The translations under genes and the position numbers were made by a program. The notes under the pieces were generated by a model. The model saw nothing but the letters and a program-made list of their open reading frames with translations. It was not told the DNA's origin and did not search any database. This document shows positions 52,809 through 61,831 of a stretch of 64,000 nucleotides of DNA, in pieces. The stretch comes from Bacteroidales bacterium (GTDB taxonomy: Bacteria; Bacteroidota; Bacteroidia; Bacteroidales; P3), in NCBI GenBank assembly GCA_017545365.1, contig JAFWOP010000029.1:39592-103591 (forward strand). Direction: 5' to 3'. Numbering within the stretch: position 1 is the stretch's first letter; the number at the start of each line of letters is the position of its first letter.

Positions 52809-53039
52809 ATGAATGCTATCACAGTAGAAACGAAACTGTCCGACCTCATAGCCCAATACCCGTGGCTGAAAGCGGAGCTGCCGCAAATCAACGAGAGGTT
52901 CAAGATGCTGAACACGCCTGTCGGTAAACTTATGCTGGGCAAGGCCACCATCGGCGAAATGAGCAAACGGTCGGGGATGGAATCCGATGCCATCATCAGA
53001 GGCATCAACCAATTGATATCCAATCATTCAAACCAATAA
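52809..53039 (+). CDS. DUF1858-domain protein
   Basis: 76 residues. VETKLSDLIAQYPWLKAELP and FKMLNTPVGKLMLGKATIGEMS match DUF1858, a small helical domain often found with hybrid cluster proteins and redox enzymes in anaerobes. Fourteen bases separate it from the previous stop. Function unknown; a partner domain for an electron-transfer protein is a guess. Confidence 0.85.
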   Translation: MNAITVETKLSDLIAQYPWLKAELPQINERFKMLNTPVGKLMLGKATIGEMSKRSGMESDAIIRGINQLISNHSNQ

Positions 53040-53054
53040 AGAGAGGAGCCGAGA

Positions 53055-53213
53055 ATGAAATACAAAGTGAACGACAGTTGCATAGGATGCGGACTCTGCG
53101 AGGCCACCTGCCCTGCGGTGTTCCATATCGAAGGCGACGTGCTGGAGGCAGCCTTGACCGCTGCTACTGAGGCCAAGGAGGGATGCCCGGTGGGCGCTAT
53201 TGAAGAAATATAA
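53055..53213 (+). CDS. Single-cluster 4Fe-4S ferredoxin
   Basis: 52 residues: [20 protein letters not shown] with C-x2-C-x2-C-x3-C, and a final Cys in [12 protein letters not shown]. One 4Fe-4S cluster rather than two. It lies between the DUF1858 gene and hcp with GAGAGGAG as ribosome binding site, so it very likely gives electrons to Hcp. Confidence 0.92.
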   Translation: MKYKVNDSCIGCGLCEATCPAVFHIEGDVLEAALTAATEAKEGCPVGAIEEI

Positions 53214-53242
53214 ATCAAGTAACCAAATCAATACAACTAACA

Positions 53243-54895
53243 ATGGAAGAAAAAATGTTTTGTTTCCAGTGTCAGGAAACGGTAAAGAACAGCGGCTGCA
53301 CGATGGCAGGTGTGTGCGGCAAGAAAGCGCAGACGGCTGGCTTGCAGGACTTGCTTATCGCCGTGGTGCGCGGCTTGGGAAGCATCGACCACCTGATGCG
53401 CCGACAGGGGGTGGTATGCAACTGCACCTGCGTCAGCGATTTTATGGTCGACGCGCTTTTTGCCACCATCAGCTGCGCCAACTTCGACGACGAGGCCATT
53501 GTCCGCAAGATTGACCGCGGTCTGGAGCTCAAGGCCAAGCGCACGGCCAAGTGCGCCGCCACCAGCGTGGCGCTGCCCGACTGGGTCGAGGTGACCTACA
53601 CAGGCAGCCGCGACACCTACCTTGCCGATGCCGCCAGCCTCGGTGTGCTCCGCACCGACGACCCCGACGTGCGGTCGCTGCGCGAACTGACCACGCTGGG
53701 ACTGAAAGGCCTTTGCGCCTATTATGAACACGCCGCCCGCCTCGGACAGACCGACGACACCATCCTGGCGTTCCTCTCCAAAGCCCTCTACAGCATCACC
53801 GACCCCGCCGCTACGGTGGAGAGCCTGCTGCCCGTGGTGATGGAGACCGGCAAGTGGGGCGTTGACGTGATGGCCCTGCTCGACAAGGCCAACACCACCG
53901 CCTATGGCAACCCCGAAATCAGCCGCGTGAACATAGGCGTCGGCAAGCGCCCCGGAATCCTCATCACCGGCCACGACCTGCGCGACCTCGATCAGCTGCT
54001 GCGCCAAAGCGAAGGGCAGGGGGTGGACATCTACACCCACGGTGAGATGCTCTCGGCCAACTACTACCCCGGTCTGAAGAAATATCCCCACCTGGTGGGC
54101 AACTACGGCAACGCCTGGTGGCGTCAGAAAGAGGAATTCGCAGCCTTCAACGGACCCATCGTCTTCACCACCAACTGCATAGTGCCGCCGACACCCGGCG
54201 CCAACTATGCCGACCGCGTCTTCACCACCAACAGCACCGGCTTCCCCGGATGGAAACACATCGAGGCCGATGCCGACGGCGTGAAGGATTTCGGCGAGGT
54301 CATAGCCCTGGCCAAGCAATGCCAGCCGCCGACGGAGATAGAGCGCGGCGAGATTGTGGGCGGCTTTGCCCATGCCCAGGTGTTTGCCCTGGCCGACAAG
54401 ATTGTGGAGGCCGTGAAGAGCGGTGCCATACGCCGTTTCTTCGTAATGGGCGGATGCGACGGACGGATGAAGAGCCGTTCCTACTACGAGGAGTTCGCCA
54501 AGGCACTGCCCTCCGACTGCGTCATCCTCACCTCCGGCTGTGCCAAATACAAGTACAACAAACTGCCGCTGGGCGACATCGGCGGCATACCCCGCGTGCT
54601 CGACGCCGGCCAGTGCAACGACAGCTATTCGTGGGCCCTGGTGGCGCTGAAGCTGAAAGAAATTTTCGGCTGCGACGACATCAACGACCTGCCCATCTCG
54701 TTCAACCTGGCATGGTACGAGCAGAAGGCTGTCATTGTGCTGCTGGCCCTGCTGCACCTCGGCGTAAAGAACATCCACATCGGCCCCACGCTCCCGGCAT
54801 TCCTCAGCCCCAACGTGGTCGACCTGCTGCACCGCCAATTCGGCCTCAGCGGCATCACCACCGTCGAGGAGGATATGAAACTTTTTGGAATCTAA
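53243..54895 (+). CDS. hcp: Hydroxylamine reductase / hybrid cluster protein (Hcp)
   Basis: 550 residues. Hcp reduces hydroxylamine and, at low levels, nitric oxide to nitrous oxide, protecting anaerobes. [24 protein letters not shown] gives the N-terminal cubane ligands (about 4-25). Hybrid-cluster ligands are in [45 protein letters not shown], and [14 protein letters not shown]. The length and motif order match class I enzymes of anaerobes. Last gene of the operon; followed by a worn fragment of a crp gene. Confidence 0.97.
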   Translation: MEEKMFCFQCQETVKNSGCTMAGVCGKKAQTAGLQDLLIAVVRGLGSIDHLMRRQGVVCNCTCVSDFMVDALFATISCANFDDEAIVRKIDRGLELKAKRTAKCAATSVALPDWVEVTYTGSRDTYLADAASLGVLRTDDPDVRSLRELTTLGLKGLCAYYEHAARLGQTDDTILAFLSKALYSITDPAATVESLLPVVMETGKWGVDVMALLDKANTTAYGNPEISRVNIGVGKRPGILITGHDLRDLDQLLRQSEGQGVDIYTHGEMLSANYYPGLKKYPHLVGNYGNAWWRQKEEFAAFNGPIVFTTNCIVPPTPGANYADRVFTTNSTGFPGWKHIEADADGVKDFGEVIALAKQCQPPTEIERGEIVGGFAHAQVFALADKIVEAVKSGAIRRFFVMGGCDGRMKSRSYYEEFAKALPSDCVILTSGCAKYKYNKLPLGDIGGIPRVLDAGQCNDSYSWALVALKLKEIFGCDDINDLPISFNLAWYEQKAVIVLLALLHLGVKNIHIGPTLPAFLSPNVVDLLHRQFGLSGITTVEEDMKLFGI

Positions 54896-54955
54896 GACTT
54901 GAGGCAACAGCCTTTGCCGATGCACCCCTTGCTTCCTCGCCATGCGCCTGGCAGA
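54890..54955 (-). pseudogene. Degraded 3'-end fragment of a crp-like gene
   Basis: On the minus strand, GCATCGGCAAAGGCTGTTGC and onward reads GKGCCLKS*, matching the end of the regulator at 48036 (GKGYRLKP*). The stop codon overlaps the end of hcp just as the intact crp stop overlaps the hcp fragment at 48039. Similarity beyond about 60 bases is lost. Confidence 0.6.
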
Positions 54956-54960
54956 ACGCG

Positions 54961-55086
54961 TTATGAATAAAACTGCCGCAAAATCGCAATAGTAGAGTCG
55001 ATGAGGCCGTTCTCTTTCATGTAGTTCTCGCGGGTGGAGATTTTGTAGTTATTCGCTGTATTTGATTTGATTTCAGCGGTGCTCAT
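54961..55086 (-). CDS. Short reading frame, 41 residues
   Basis: MSTAEIKSNTANNYKISTRE and on to ILRQFYS. It follows the broken gene at 55090 by three bases in the same direction, so it may be a small companion gene or the start of a truncated one (TRENYMKENGLIDST looks like protein). No family is recognised. Confidence 0.4.
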   Translation of the reverse strand: MSTAEIKSNTANNYKISTRENYMKENGLIDSTIAILRQFYS

Positions 55087-55089
55087 GGC

Positions 55090-55501
55090 CTATGGCACTT
55101 GATGACCTTCAGCAGTGGCTCGGCGCGGGGGTGCGGTCTCGGCGATGGGGAACTTGGCGTAGGCCTTGATGGTGTCGCGCAGCGAGGCGTAGAGCTTGTC
55201 GCGCTCCTCGTCGGCCTTCTGGAGGGCGGAGGTGTGGTCGCTGGCGCGGTATTGCTTGAAGGCCTTGTCCTCCTTCCCGAAGGCCTCGCGGAACTCCTCG
55301 ACGGCGCGGTGCCACAGCTCGTGTTCCAACCGCGTCTCTTCCGTGCGCTTGCGCACCGTGTCGAGGTACTCGTAATGTTTTGTTCTCCGCTTGGCTTCAC
55401 TCTGTTTGCCACCCTTCGGGACGCTATCGAGAGCCACTGGCTCTCTTCACATTGGCCGCCCGCGCGATGGAGATTTGGTCGATTTGCTTGGCTATTTCCA
55501 T
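55090..55501 (-). pseudogene. Broken gene of a Bacteroidota-specific family (DUF6261-like)
   Basis: The ATG at 55501 starts MEIAKQIDQISIARAANVKR, stops near 55427, and a helical protein continues in another frame (YEYLDTVRKRTEETRLEHEL, ASDHTSALQKADEERDKLYA, SLRDTIKAYAKFPIAE). Near 55125 a run of Cs shifts the frame again; the alternative frame gives AEPLLKVIKC, the expected end. At least two frame breaks are needed. Family assignment is tentative. Confidence 0.5.
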
Positions 55502-55540
55502 AATCTTAAAAATTTATTGATGATACGTTGAGGTTAATTG

Positions 55541-57600
55541 TTATCGTGAGAAGATGTCCGACTGTTTCAGCAGGCGGACGGTGTGGGTCTTGCCCGATGC
55601 GGTGGTCAATGTCAATAGATAGGTGGACTGGGGGCGCGAGGTGAGGTCGAGGCTGTAGCGGCCTGTGAGGTCGGTGAGCCAGGCGGTCTCGGCCAGCGGC
55701 TCTCCTCCCTGCACCTCGATGGTCACCCTCTGCCGGAAGGGGTTGGGGTATGCCACGAAAGCCCCCTCGTCGCCCACCACGGTGATGCGCACCTCGCCGC
55801 CACCGCCGTGGTTTGTGGTGTCATAGACATACGGTGTCATAAAGGCGGTATCGACATATTTAGCGATGTAGGCGTTGTAGTAGCCGTTGCTTGGTACGGA
55901 AAAGTCCTGTAGAGTCGCTCCGTCTTGGAATGTTCCAGACAGATATAAGACGCTATCCCGAAGAATGGTGCCACCCATTTCCGTGTTTGGGGAGGGCGAA
56001 TGGTAGTCGATGAAAGATATACAATGCCCGTCATAGTCCCAGGTGATCAGGCCGTGTGAACGCATCGAGGTGGTATACGTGCTGTCCATTGTTGCCAAAT
56101 TGTGAAGGTATCTGACTTGTGCCATAATTCTGTTGTTTTTTACGGCAATGTCGTACTGGTTAGTCCTTTTGTTCAATTCAGTATGCACTTGACTGTTTAT
56201 TTGTCCAGATGAGATGTAGTTCCACGCAGTATCAATTCTCAAAAAGCAGGTGGTAAAGCCGACATCCAATCGGGTTGAGTCATACAGGAAGTATCTGCCA
56301 TCATTCAGGTCGTCGGTGGTTTTGCCGACATCAATTAAAATGACAACGTTGCTGTCCTCGTCAAAATTGATGCAATGGAACACCGAGTTCATGTAAAACT
56401 GGGAGTAGTTGTTGACTCCCCTAAGTTGGGCTATTCTTTGAGGTACCAGTTGGGAATCATATTGGATTAAGAATCCTGTTGTATTGTTGGACTCTTCTAC
56501 AGCAAGTGCCATATCATCGCTATTGGGGATAGCAAGATTAAACGCATCTCTGTATTCTGTGTCAACCATAATGGTCCCTGTAACATATACCCTGCCTTTT
56601 CTGTCGGTTTTGATGGAATGAAAACGATAGAACGATATTTTGTCAACTACCATGTCATTTGGTTGCATCAAAAAATAATAGGCGGCAGCAATTAGACTGT
56701 CAAAGTGCGGTGAGAATTTCAATATTTGGCAATTATTGTTAGATGTAGGGCTCGGTATTTGATATACAAGTTGTTTTACACCACCATCAATGAGTATTTT
56801 AAGCCCTTTGATAAGTCCATTCGATGCAGACCATTCTGTCCGACTGCCCATACATGTGTCGCAATATAAAAACATCCGGTCAGTGGCTTGACGACTTATT
56901 ATGAAATTTCCATTATCATCTATGGCAAAGCACGTCACAGGTAATGTTGAGTTGACATATCTTGACGCATACATGGCGGCATCTGCAAACAACCTGTCTC
57001 CTGTAATGTCTTGCCAGAACTATCAATGTAGCTGATTGACAGAAAATGTCGATTATTCAATTGTCCGTCTAATGAAAACTGAAGCACGCTTGTCATTGCT
57101 GCACCCATAATGCTATCAGTTTCCATCAGGTACGATGCACTTTCCCAGTCTGTCAGAAGTGTGTCAAGGAAGAATGTATAGTTATCAGCTGTCGGCAAGT
57201 TACATTGTGCCATACAAACCAAGGAAGAATCACCGACGCATTGTATTCCAATGGCTCTTGTGTTGCACCCCCCATTCGAATGAATTGCCTTATGCCACAA
57301 CAGGTCCCCTTCAGGTGAGAGTTTGGCAATGACAACATTTATCGTTTTGTTTTGAATGCCATACGGATTCATAGGCAGCAAGTCAACGCCATTTATTTGT
57401 GCACCCGATGTGAATTCACCTATTACATACACATTGCCGTCCGAGTCGGCATCAGTGTCTATAATTTTGTTGCCGTCAGTCTGACCGCTATTCGTTGCTA
57501 TTCCCCAATAGGACTTCACCCAGTCGAAACGCTGGGCGTGGGCGGTGAGGGACAGCACAACAAACACCGCCAGCAGGATGATTCTCTTGATTGCTTTCAT
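55541..57600 (-). pseudogene. Secreted T9SS-tail protein gene with one-base deletion
   Basis: The N-terminal part starts MKAIKRIILLAVFVVLSLTA (signal peptide) at 57600 and has DADSDGNVYVIGEFTSGAQI, a beta-propeller-like phrase. At about 57014 the frame shifts: SSGKTLQETG in one frame and GQDITGDRLFADAAMYASRY in the next. Adding one base joins them into about 686 residues. The C-terminal part keeps DTEYRDAFNLAIPNSDDM, more propeller-like phrases (RKGRVYVTGTI), and the sorting tail AYPNPFRQRVTIEVQ...TYLLTLTTASGKTHTVRLLK. It could be a real pseudogene or a sequencing error in one base. Confidence 0.75.
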
Positions 57601-57636
57601 ATCGAATAAGGTTTTAGAAATTGCACATACATCACG

Positions 57637-57763
57637 CCCCGACACAAACTTGTGACAGAAAGAGGAAAATTGAATTAAAAACAAAGAGGGAAACTCCCCG
57701 ACGCTCACCCGCGCATCTTGCGGGGGGGGGGTATAAATCAAGCAGTTATGAGCGTCGCGCAGC
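57637..57763. repeat. 127-bp direct repeat with G10 tract, copy 1
   Basis: Begins CCCCGACACAAACTTGTGAC, continues with AATTGAATTAAAAACAAAG, CTCACCCGCGCATCTTGC, ten Gs, and AAATCAAGCAGTTATGAGCG to CGCAGCAT. Nearly identical to 58336-58462 at an offset of 699 bases. It lies directly 3' of the ParE gene. Confidence 0.85.
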
Positions 57764-57770
57764 ATGGATA

Positions 57771-58079
57771 TTAGTTGATAATCATTTGGGAAGCCAAGAT
57801 TTTGTCCACTATTGCCACATTGTCCTCAACGTGGAAGATGATGTTCAGCTGCCTGTTGTGGGTGCGCAACTGCTTGGCGTGTGGATGATAGTGACGGACG
57901 GAACGGTAACGGCTTTCGGGGATGATGCCGGCAAGGTAGCGTAGGGTCATAATCTCGGCTTGCAGCTCGCGAGCATATTTGGCTGCGTGCTCCGGCGTGC
58001 TGATTTCAACGATATAATCGGCTATATCGGCAATGTCGGCAAAGACAGAGTCGAGGATTCTGACCGTGTATTCCCTCAT
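57771..58079 (-). CDS. ParE/RelE-family toxin (intact)
   Basis: 102 residues: MREYTVRILDSVFADIADIA, with SRYRSVRHYHPHAKQLRTHN and IFHVEDNVAIVDKIL, the RelE/ParE fold. ParE toxins poison gyrase and RelE toxins cut mRNA; which applies is unclear. The ATG overlaps the antitoxin stop (ATGA). It is the only intact toxin of the three loci here. Confidence 0.87.
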   Translation of the reverse strand: MREYTVRILDSVFADIADIADYIVEISTPEHAAKYARELQAEIMTLRYLAGIIPESRYRSVRHYHPHAKQLRTHNRQLNIIFHVEDNVAIVDKILASQMIIN

Positions 58080-58240
58080 AGCCTCTCAAGGACAGCCTGT
58101 TCCAATTTGTCGATAAATTCCTCGACGGCGTGCAGTCGCTCCTTGGGGGTGGTTTGGACTTGCGGTGTGCCGTGATGCACCTCGATATTCCTCAAAGGCT
58201 TTGTCGTTGTGTTGTTTGGGTATGTCGTAGAGGACTCCAT
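58076..58240 (-). CDS. Antitoxin of the intact ParE/RelE pair
   Basis: 54 residues: MESSTTYPNNTTTKPLRNIE, then a C-terminal helix (PKERLHAVEEFIDKLEQAVL). The disordered N-terminus and C-terminal helix are typical of small antitoxins that wrap the toxin. Its leader matches that of locus 1. Stop overlaps the toxin ATG by the ATGA arrangement. Confidence 0.75.
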   Translation of the reverse strand: MESSTTYPNNTTTKPLRNIEVHHGTPQVQTTPKERLHAVEEFIDKLEQAVLERL

Positions 58241-58258
58241 TGTGTTGATTTTTACGAT

Positions 58259-58267
58259 GCAAAGTTA
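58259..58267 (-). promoter_or_regulatory. Promoter of the ParE/RelE pair
   Basis: TAACTTTGC on the minus strand, with the ATCGTAAAAATCAACA leader shared with 47884-47908. The sequence upstream (ACTTTTTCCG...ACAAATTTTTCTTT) is also shared, so the duplicated block covers roughly 60 bases. Confidence 0.62.
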
Positions 58268-58335
58268 CGCACTTTTTCCGATATGGACAAATTTTTCTTT
58301 CCTGTAACATTTGGAACGCCCTCAAAACCATCCCA

Positions 58336-58462
58336 CCCCGACACAAACTTGTGACAGAAAGAGGAAAATTGAATTAAAAACAAAGAGGGAAACTCCCCGA
58401 CACTCACCCGCGCATCTTGCGGGGGGGGGGTAGAAATCAAGCAGTTATGAGCGTCGTGCAGC
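58336..58462. repeat. 127-bp direct repeat with G10 tract, copy 2
   Basis: Copy of 57637-57763, with a few changes (CACTCACCC for CGCTCACCC, GTGCAGCG for GCGCAGCA). It ends just before the stop of the YoeB-like gene. The G10 run and a neighbouring AAATTGAATTAAAAAC stretch make slippage likely. Confidence 0.85.
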
Positions 58463-58468
58463 GTAGGG

Positions 58469-58736
58469 CTATTTGTCTTTGTAATGCGCCTTCGGCCTGG
58501 ATGACCAGCACGGTGATACGCTCGTCGTAGATGTCGTATATGACACGGTCGGCGGCGGTGATATGGCGCGACCAAGTTATGTCCTTGCCGCCAACCAAAG
58601 CCTCGGGGTGGCCGATGCCGCTGCGCGGGTGCTGCATAATGTCAAGCAACACCTTGGTGGCCTTCTTGAAGAGCAAAGGATTCGACTTCTTCCACTTCCG
58701 CAGGGTCTTGTCGGCCTCTTTGGAATTGTACATCAT
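58469..58736 (-). pseudogene. Txe/YoeB-family toxin with frameshift at its catalytic end
   Basis: Starts MMYNSKEADKTLRKWKKSNP (the ATG overlaps the antitoxin stop) and continues LLFKKATKVLLDIM, PEALVGGKDITWSRHITAAD, RVIYDIYDERITVLVIQAEG. Removing one base of GGCGCATTAC near 58487 gives EGHYKDK* and an 88-residue protein; as it stands the frame runs on as EGALQRQIALR. The His-Tyr pair at the C-terminus is needed for YoeB mRNA cleavage, so this single insertion should inactivate it. Confidence 0.82.
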
Positions 58737-58961
58737 AGGCTGTCGAAATAGCACTGCATTTCTTCGGGTGAACTGCACACGACGGTCTCGCCCTTGGCCG
58801 ATTCCTCGCGAGCTTTCTTAATCTTGGTGCGCAGGGCGGGAGTTACGGCGCCCGGGCTGCAGTCCACGGGGTGCATCTTCGCCCCGGCGGCCAGCATAGC
58901 CTCGATGAGGTGCTGCATCACGCTGCTGCGGTCCGTCGTAGGTTATTGTCATTGTCGCCAT
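58733..58961 (-). pseudogene. Antitoxin of the YoeB-like pair with frameshift near codon 11
   Basis: The ATG at 58961 starts MATMTITYDG and, after one extra C in GGACCGCAG, the frame breaks; without it the protein is MATMTITYDGRSSVMQHLIE and on through AMLAAGAKMHPVDCSPGAVT to YFDSL*, 75 residues. Read from an internal ATG (58921) a shorter piece MMQHLIEAMLAAGAKM is open. The N-terminus matches a widespread Bacteroidota antitoxin of this type. Confidence 0.72.
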
Positions 58962-59137
58962 GGTAACTTGTTTTTAAAGATTTTCTATTCCTATAACGCC
59001 ATTCTTCTTCTTTTATTGTGCCAGCCTGAAATAAAAAACTGCTGCAAACTTGTCGGCAGAGCCGACGGCATACCGGCGGTAGAGAGAGGCAATTGAATTA
59101 TTGTGTCTGCCAGAAGCAGATCATACGACATAAAGAA

Positions 59138-59174
59138 CCATCCGCCAGGGAGGTGTGGCTCCACAGGCGGATGG
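59138..59174. terminator. Nested hairpin after the alcohol dehydrogenase gene
   Basis: CCATCCGCC (59138-59146) pairs with GGCGGATGG (59166-59174); inside, TGTGGctCCACA forms a second stem. It lies 31 bases past the stop and is followed on the minus strand by TTCTTTATG, a weak T tract. Likely terminator. Confidence 0.6.
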
Positions 59175-59204
59175 CTTGGTGCTACTTGTTGTCCGTAGTG
59201 TACG

Positions 59205-60368
59205 TTACAATGATGCGACAAGTATTTCCTTAATATCCTGCTCCGTCAGCGGTACGTAGGCGTTCTCCAATCCTTCATTCACGGCGATATGATGAGCCAT
59301 TTCGTCAAGGCGGCTGTCGTTGATGCCTACCTCGCGCAGGTGCATCGGGATGTTGATGCTCTCGAAGAAGGCATAGGTGGCCTCGATGGCCTTTTCTGCG
59401 ATTTCCTGTTTGGGCAACGAAGCGTCGATGCCGAAAACGCCCGTGCCATATTTCACGAAACGGTCAAGCGTGCGCTCGCTGAGGATATGACGCATCCAGC
59501 GCGGCGTGATGATGGCCAAGCCCTCGCCGTGGGTGATGTCGTAGTATGCACTCAGGGCGTGTTCGATGCCGTGGCAGGGCCATCCTGAAGGACTGTTGCC
59601 AAGGGCATAGATGCCGTTGCAGCCGAGGGTGCAGGCGAACATCATTTCAGCACGGGCGCGATAGTCCTCTGGGTTCTCCAGACAAGCCTTGGCATTCACC
59701 ATCAGACTCTTCAAGCCAGCCTCGCAGAAGCCATCGTTCAGGAGCGTCGAGTCTTCGCAGAAGTACTGTTCTATGATGTGGTTCATAGCATCGGCACAGC
59801 CTGCCGCCGTCTGTTTCTTCGACACGGTGAATGTGTAACGCGGGTCGAGGAACGAGCAGACAGGGAAGAGAAGCGGGTCCACATAACCGACCTTGTCGTT
59901 GGTCTCGGTGCGCGAGATGACACCGCCGCAGTCGTATTCCGAGCCTGTAGCAGCCAGCGTCAGGATATCCACGATGGGCAGAGCGGCTTTGGCTTTCACC
60001 TTGTAGGAAATCAGATCCCAGGGGTCGCCGTCATACTTGGCCCCTGCCGCGATGGCCTTCGAGCAGTCGAGCACCGAACCGCCACCTACCGACAGGATAA
60101 CGTCGATGTCGTTCTCCTTGCAGAGGCGTACACCATCGAGCACGCTGGGGTTGTATTTCGGGTTGGGCTGGATGCCCGAGAGCTCCGTAATCTCGAAGTC
60201 TTTCAGCAGGTCGAGCACCTTCTGGTACAGGCCAATTTTTTTGATGCTGCCGCCGCCATAGGTCAGCAACACTCGCTTGCCGATAGCTGCCATCACTTCG
60301 GGCAGCTTTTCCACTACGTTCTCGCCAAACAGCAGGCGAGTAGGGGTCATGTAATCAAAATTTTGCAT
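59205..60368 (-). CDS. Iron-containing alcohol dehydrogenase (YqhD/BDH-like)
   Basis: 387 residues. NAD(P)-binding GGGS (LLTYGGGSIKKIG; VILSVGGGSVLDCSKAI) and the metal-binding Asp/His set in CADAMNHIIEQYF and GWPCHGIEHALSAYYDITHGEGLA are present. It interconverts aldehydes and alcohols, probably reducing fermentation or toxic aldehydes. It ends a three-gene operon (acyltransferase, SDR, ADH). Confidence 0.94.
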   Translation of the reverse strand: MQNFDYMTPTRLLFGENVVEKLPEVMAAIGKRVLLTYGGGSIKKIGLYQKVLDLLKDFEITELSGIQPNPKYNPSVLDGVRLCKENDIDVILSVGGGSVLDCSKAIAAGAKYDGDPWDLISYKVKAKAALPIVDILTLAATGSEYDCGGVISRTETNDKVGYVDPLLFPVCSFLDPRYTFTVSKKQTAAGCADAMNHIIEQYFCEDSTLLNDGFCEAGLKSLMVNAKACLENPEDYRARAEMMFACTLGCNGIYALGNSPSGWPCHGIEHALSAYYDITHGEGLAIITPRWMRHILSERTLDRFVKYGTGVFGIDASLPKQEIAEKAIEATYAFFESINIPMHLREVGINDSRLDEMAHHIAVNEGLENAYVPLTEQDIKEILVASL

Positions 60369-60390
60369 AGTATCTTGTTTTTAATAATCA

Positions 60391-61239
60391 TTATCCTTGC
60401 AATTGAAACTGTCCTGTGCGGATGCTGGCAATCACACCTCCGTCGATAAGCAGGTCGGTGCCGGTGATGAATTGGGCGTGCTCGCCAAGCAGGAAGGCGG
60501 CAGCTTCGGCAATCTCGTCGCTGGTGCCTGTGCGCTGTGCGGCAGAGGTGTCAATCATATTCTGGTAACCCTCGCCATTGGCGTTGAACTCGTCGTAGGC
60601 CAACGGGGTAACGACGACACCCGGCGAGATGGTGTTGATGCGGGCGTGGCGTTTGCGCCAACTGGTAGCCGCGGCACGCTGAGCCTGCAGATGGTTCAGC
60701 CGTTTGGCAATCATATAGGCAAAGCCGCTGTTCTGCATAGCAACTTCCTGGATGAACTTCACCTCCTTCAGTTTGGCAGTAGGTGTCTGAACCAGTTGCA
60801 GCTCAATGTCGTTGGGGATGGGATACATATAGGCCGCCTGACTGCTGATAATGAGACCTGCACCGCCCGCGGCCATCACTTCGCCAAAGGCATCGACGGC
60901 ATAGCCTGTACCCACCATATCGAGGTCGACAATGTGCTCAGGATTGGCCTGATTGGGTGATGCTCCAGCTGTGTCGATGAAGTACATCACAGGGCCCATC
61001 TCTGCCGCCATCCGTGCAAATGCCTCCACGCTTTCCTTCTGCAAGGCGTTCACCTGCATCGTCTCTGCGTCATAGCCGCAACGGCGAAAGTCCTCGCCGA
61101 CGCGTTTCAGGGTTTCTTCGCTGATGTCGCCAAGCAGGATTTTCTTGCCTGCTCCAATGCGGCGCACGATGGCGGTTCCCATACTACCGGCACCCAAGAG
61201 TGCCACTACCTGTTTGTGTTCATTTCTGTCGAAAATCAT
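60391..61239 (-). CDS. SDR-family oxidoreductase
   Basis: 282 residues. The Rossmann start is unusual: VVALLGAGSMGTAIVRRIGAG (GxGSMG) with GDISEETL. Later LIISSQAAYMYPI supplies the catalytic Ser region, and YMIAKRLNHLQAQRAA the Tyr-x3-Lys; PGVVVTPLAYDEF and LLIDGGVIA are SDR hallmarks. So a dehydrogenase acting on a small carbonyl is likely. 11 bases after the acyltransferase gene. Confidence 0.88.
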   Translation of the reverse strand: MIFDRNEHKQVVALLGAGSMGTAIVRRIGAGKKILLGDISEETLKRVGEDFRRCGYDAETMQVNALQKESVEAFARMAAEMGPVMYFIDTAGASPNQANPEHIVDLDMVGTGYAVDAFGEVMAAGGAGLIISSQAAYMYPIPNDIELQLVQTPTAKLKEVKFIQEVAMQNSGFAYMIAKRLNHLQAQRAAATSWRKRHARINTISPGVVVTPLAYDEFNANGEGYQNMIDTSAAQRTGTSDEIAEAAAFLLGEHAQFITGTDLLIDGGVIASIRTGQFQLQG

Positions 61240-61250
61240 ATAATGGCCTC

Positions 61251-61778
61251 CTATTCTACGTTCTTGATAAACTTGGCGGGATTGCCACCCACGACGGTGT
61301 TGGGGGCCACGTCTTTGGTCACCACCGCTCCGGCGGCCACGACGGCGTTGTCACCGATGGTCACCCCCGGCAGGATGGTAGCACCCGCACCCACCCAGGC
61401 GTTACGGCCTATGTGGACGGGCTTGCAGATGAGCAGCTGGCGGTCGTGCAGGTCGTGGTTATTGCTGATGAGCTGCGCGTTGGCGGCAATCATCGCGCCG
61501 TCGTTGATGGTGATGCCTCCACGGGCCATCATCAAACAGTTGTTCATAATCATAACATTGCGGCCTATCTTCACGCGGTCGAAGCAGACCCCCGTCAGGC
61601 CGGGCATCACCCAACCGCCTTCACCAAGGTTGTCGCCGAAGAGCTCGCGCACCAGCGCGTTGTACTCATCGGTATAGGGCATTGTGTGATTGAGGCGGAA
61701 AAGCACCTGCGCCTGACGCACGCCCTCGGCGTGTTCTTCGGCAGTTGTGAGTCTGGGGTTAACTATTGTTTCTTGCAT
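61251..61778 (-). CDS. Hexapeptide-repeat acyltransferase (LacA/Maa-like)
   Basis: 175 residues. FRLNHTMPYTDEYNALVREL is the LacA-type N-terminus. GVCFDRVKIGRNVMIMNNCL and AQLISNNHDLHDRQ hold the catalytic His, and AWVGAGATILPGVTIGDNAV the left-handed coil. It acetylates a sugar or related alcohol. First gene of the operon, with a -7 box TATTTTTGC at 61832-61840. Confidence 0.9.
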   Translation of the reverse strand: MQETIVNPRLTTAEEHAEGVRQAQVLFRLNHTMPYTDEYNALVRELFGDNLGEGGWVMPGLTGVCFDRVKIGRNVMIMNNCLMMARGGITINDGAMIAANAQLISNNHDLHDRQLLICKPVHIGRNAWVGAGATILPGVTIGDNAVVAAGAVVTKDVAPNTVVGGNPAKFIKNVE

Positions 61779-61831
61779 AAGTATCTGTTATTTTGTATGT
61801 TATTTTAATCTTATTAAGTCGAAATCACTTT

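Noticed and set aside
53237..54943. A 568-codon frame on the minus strand opposite hcp, and a 605-codon plus frame over 43472-45289
   Set aside because: Both are shadows of strongly supported genes on the other strand and show shadow-type composition.
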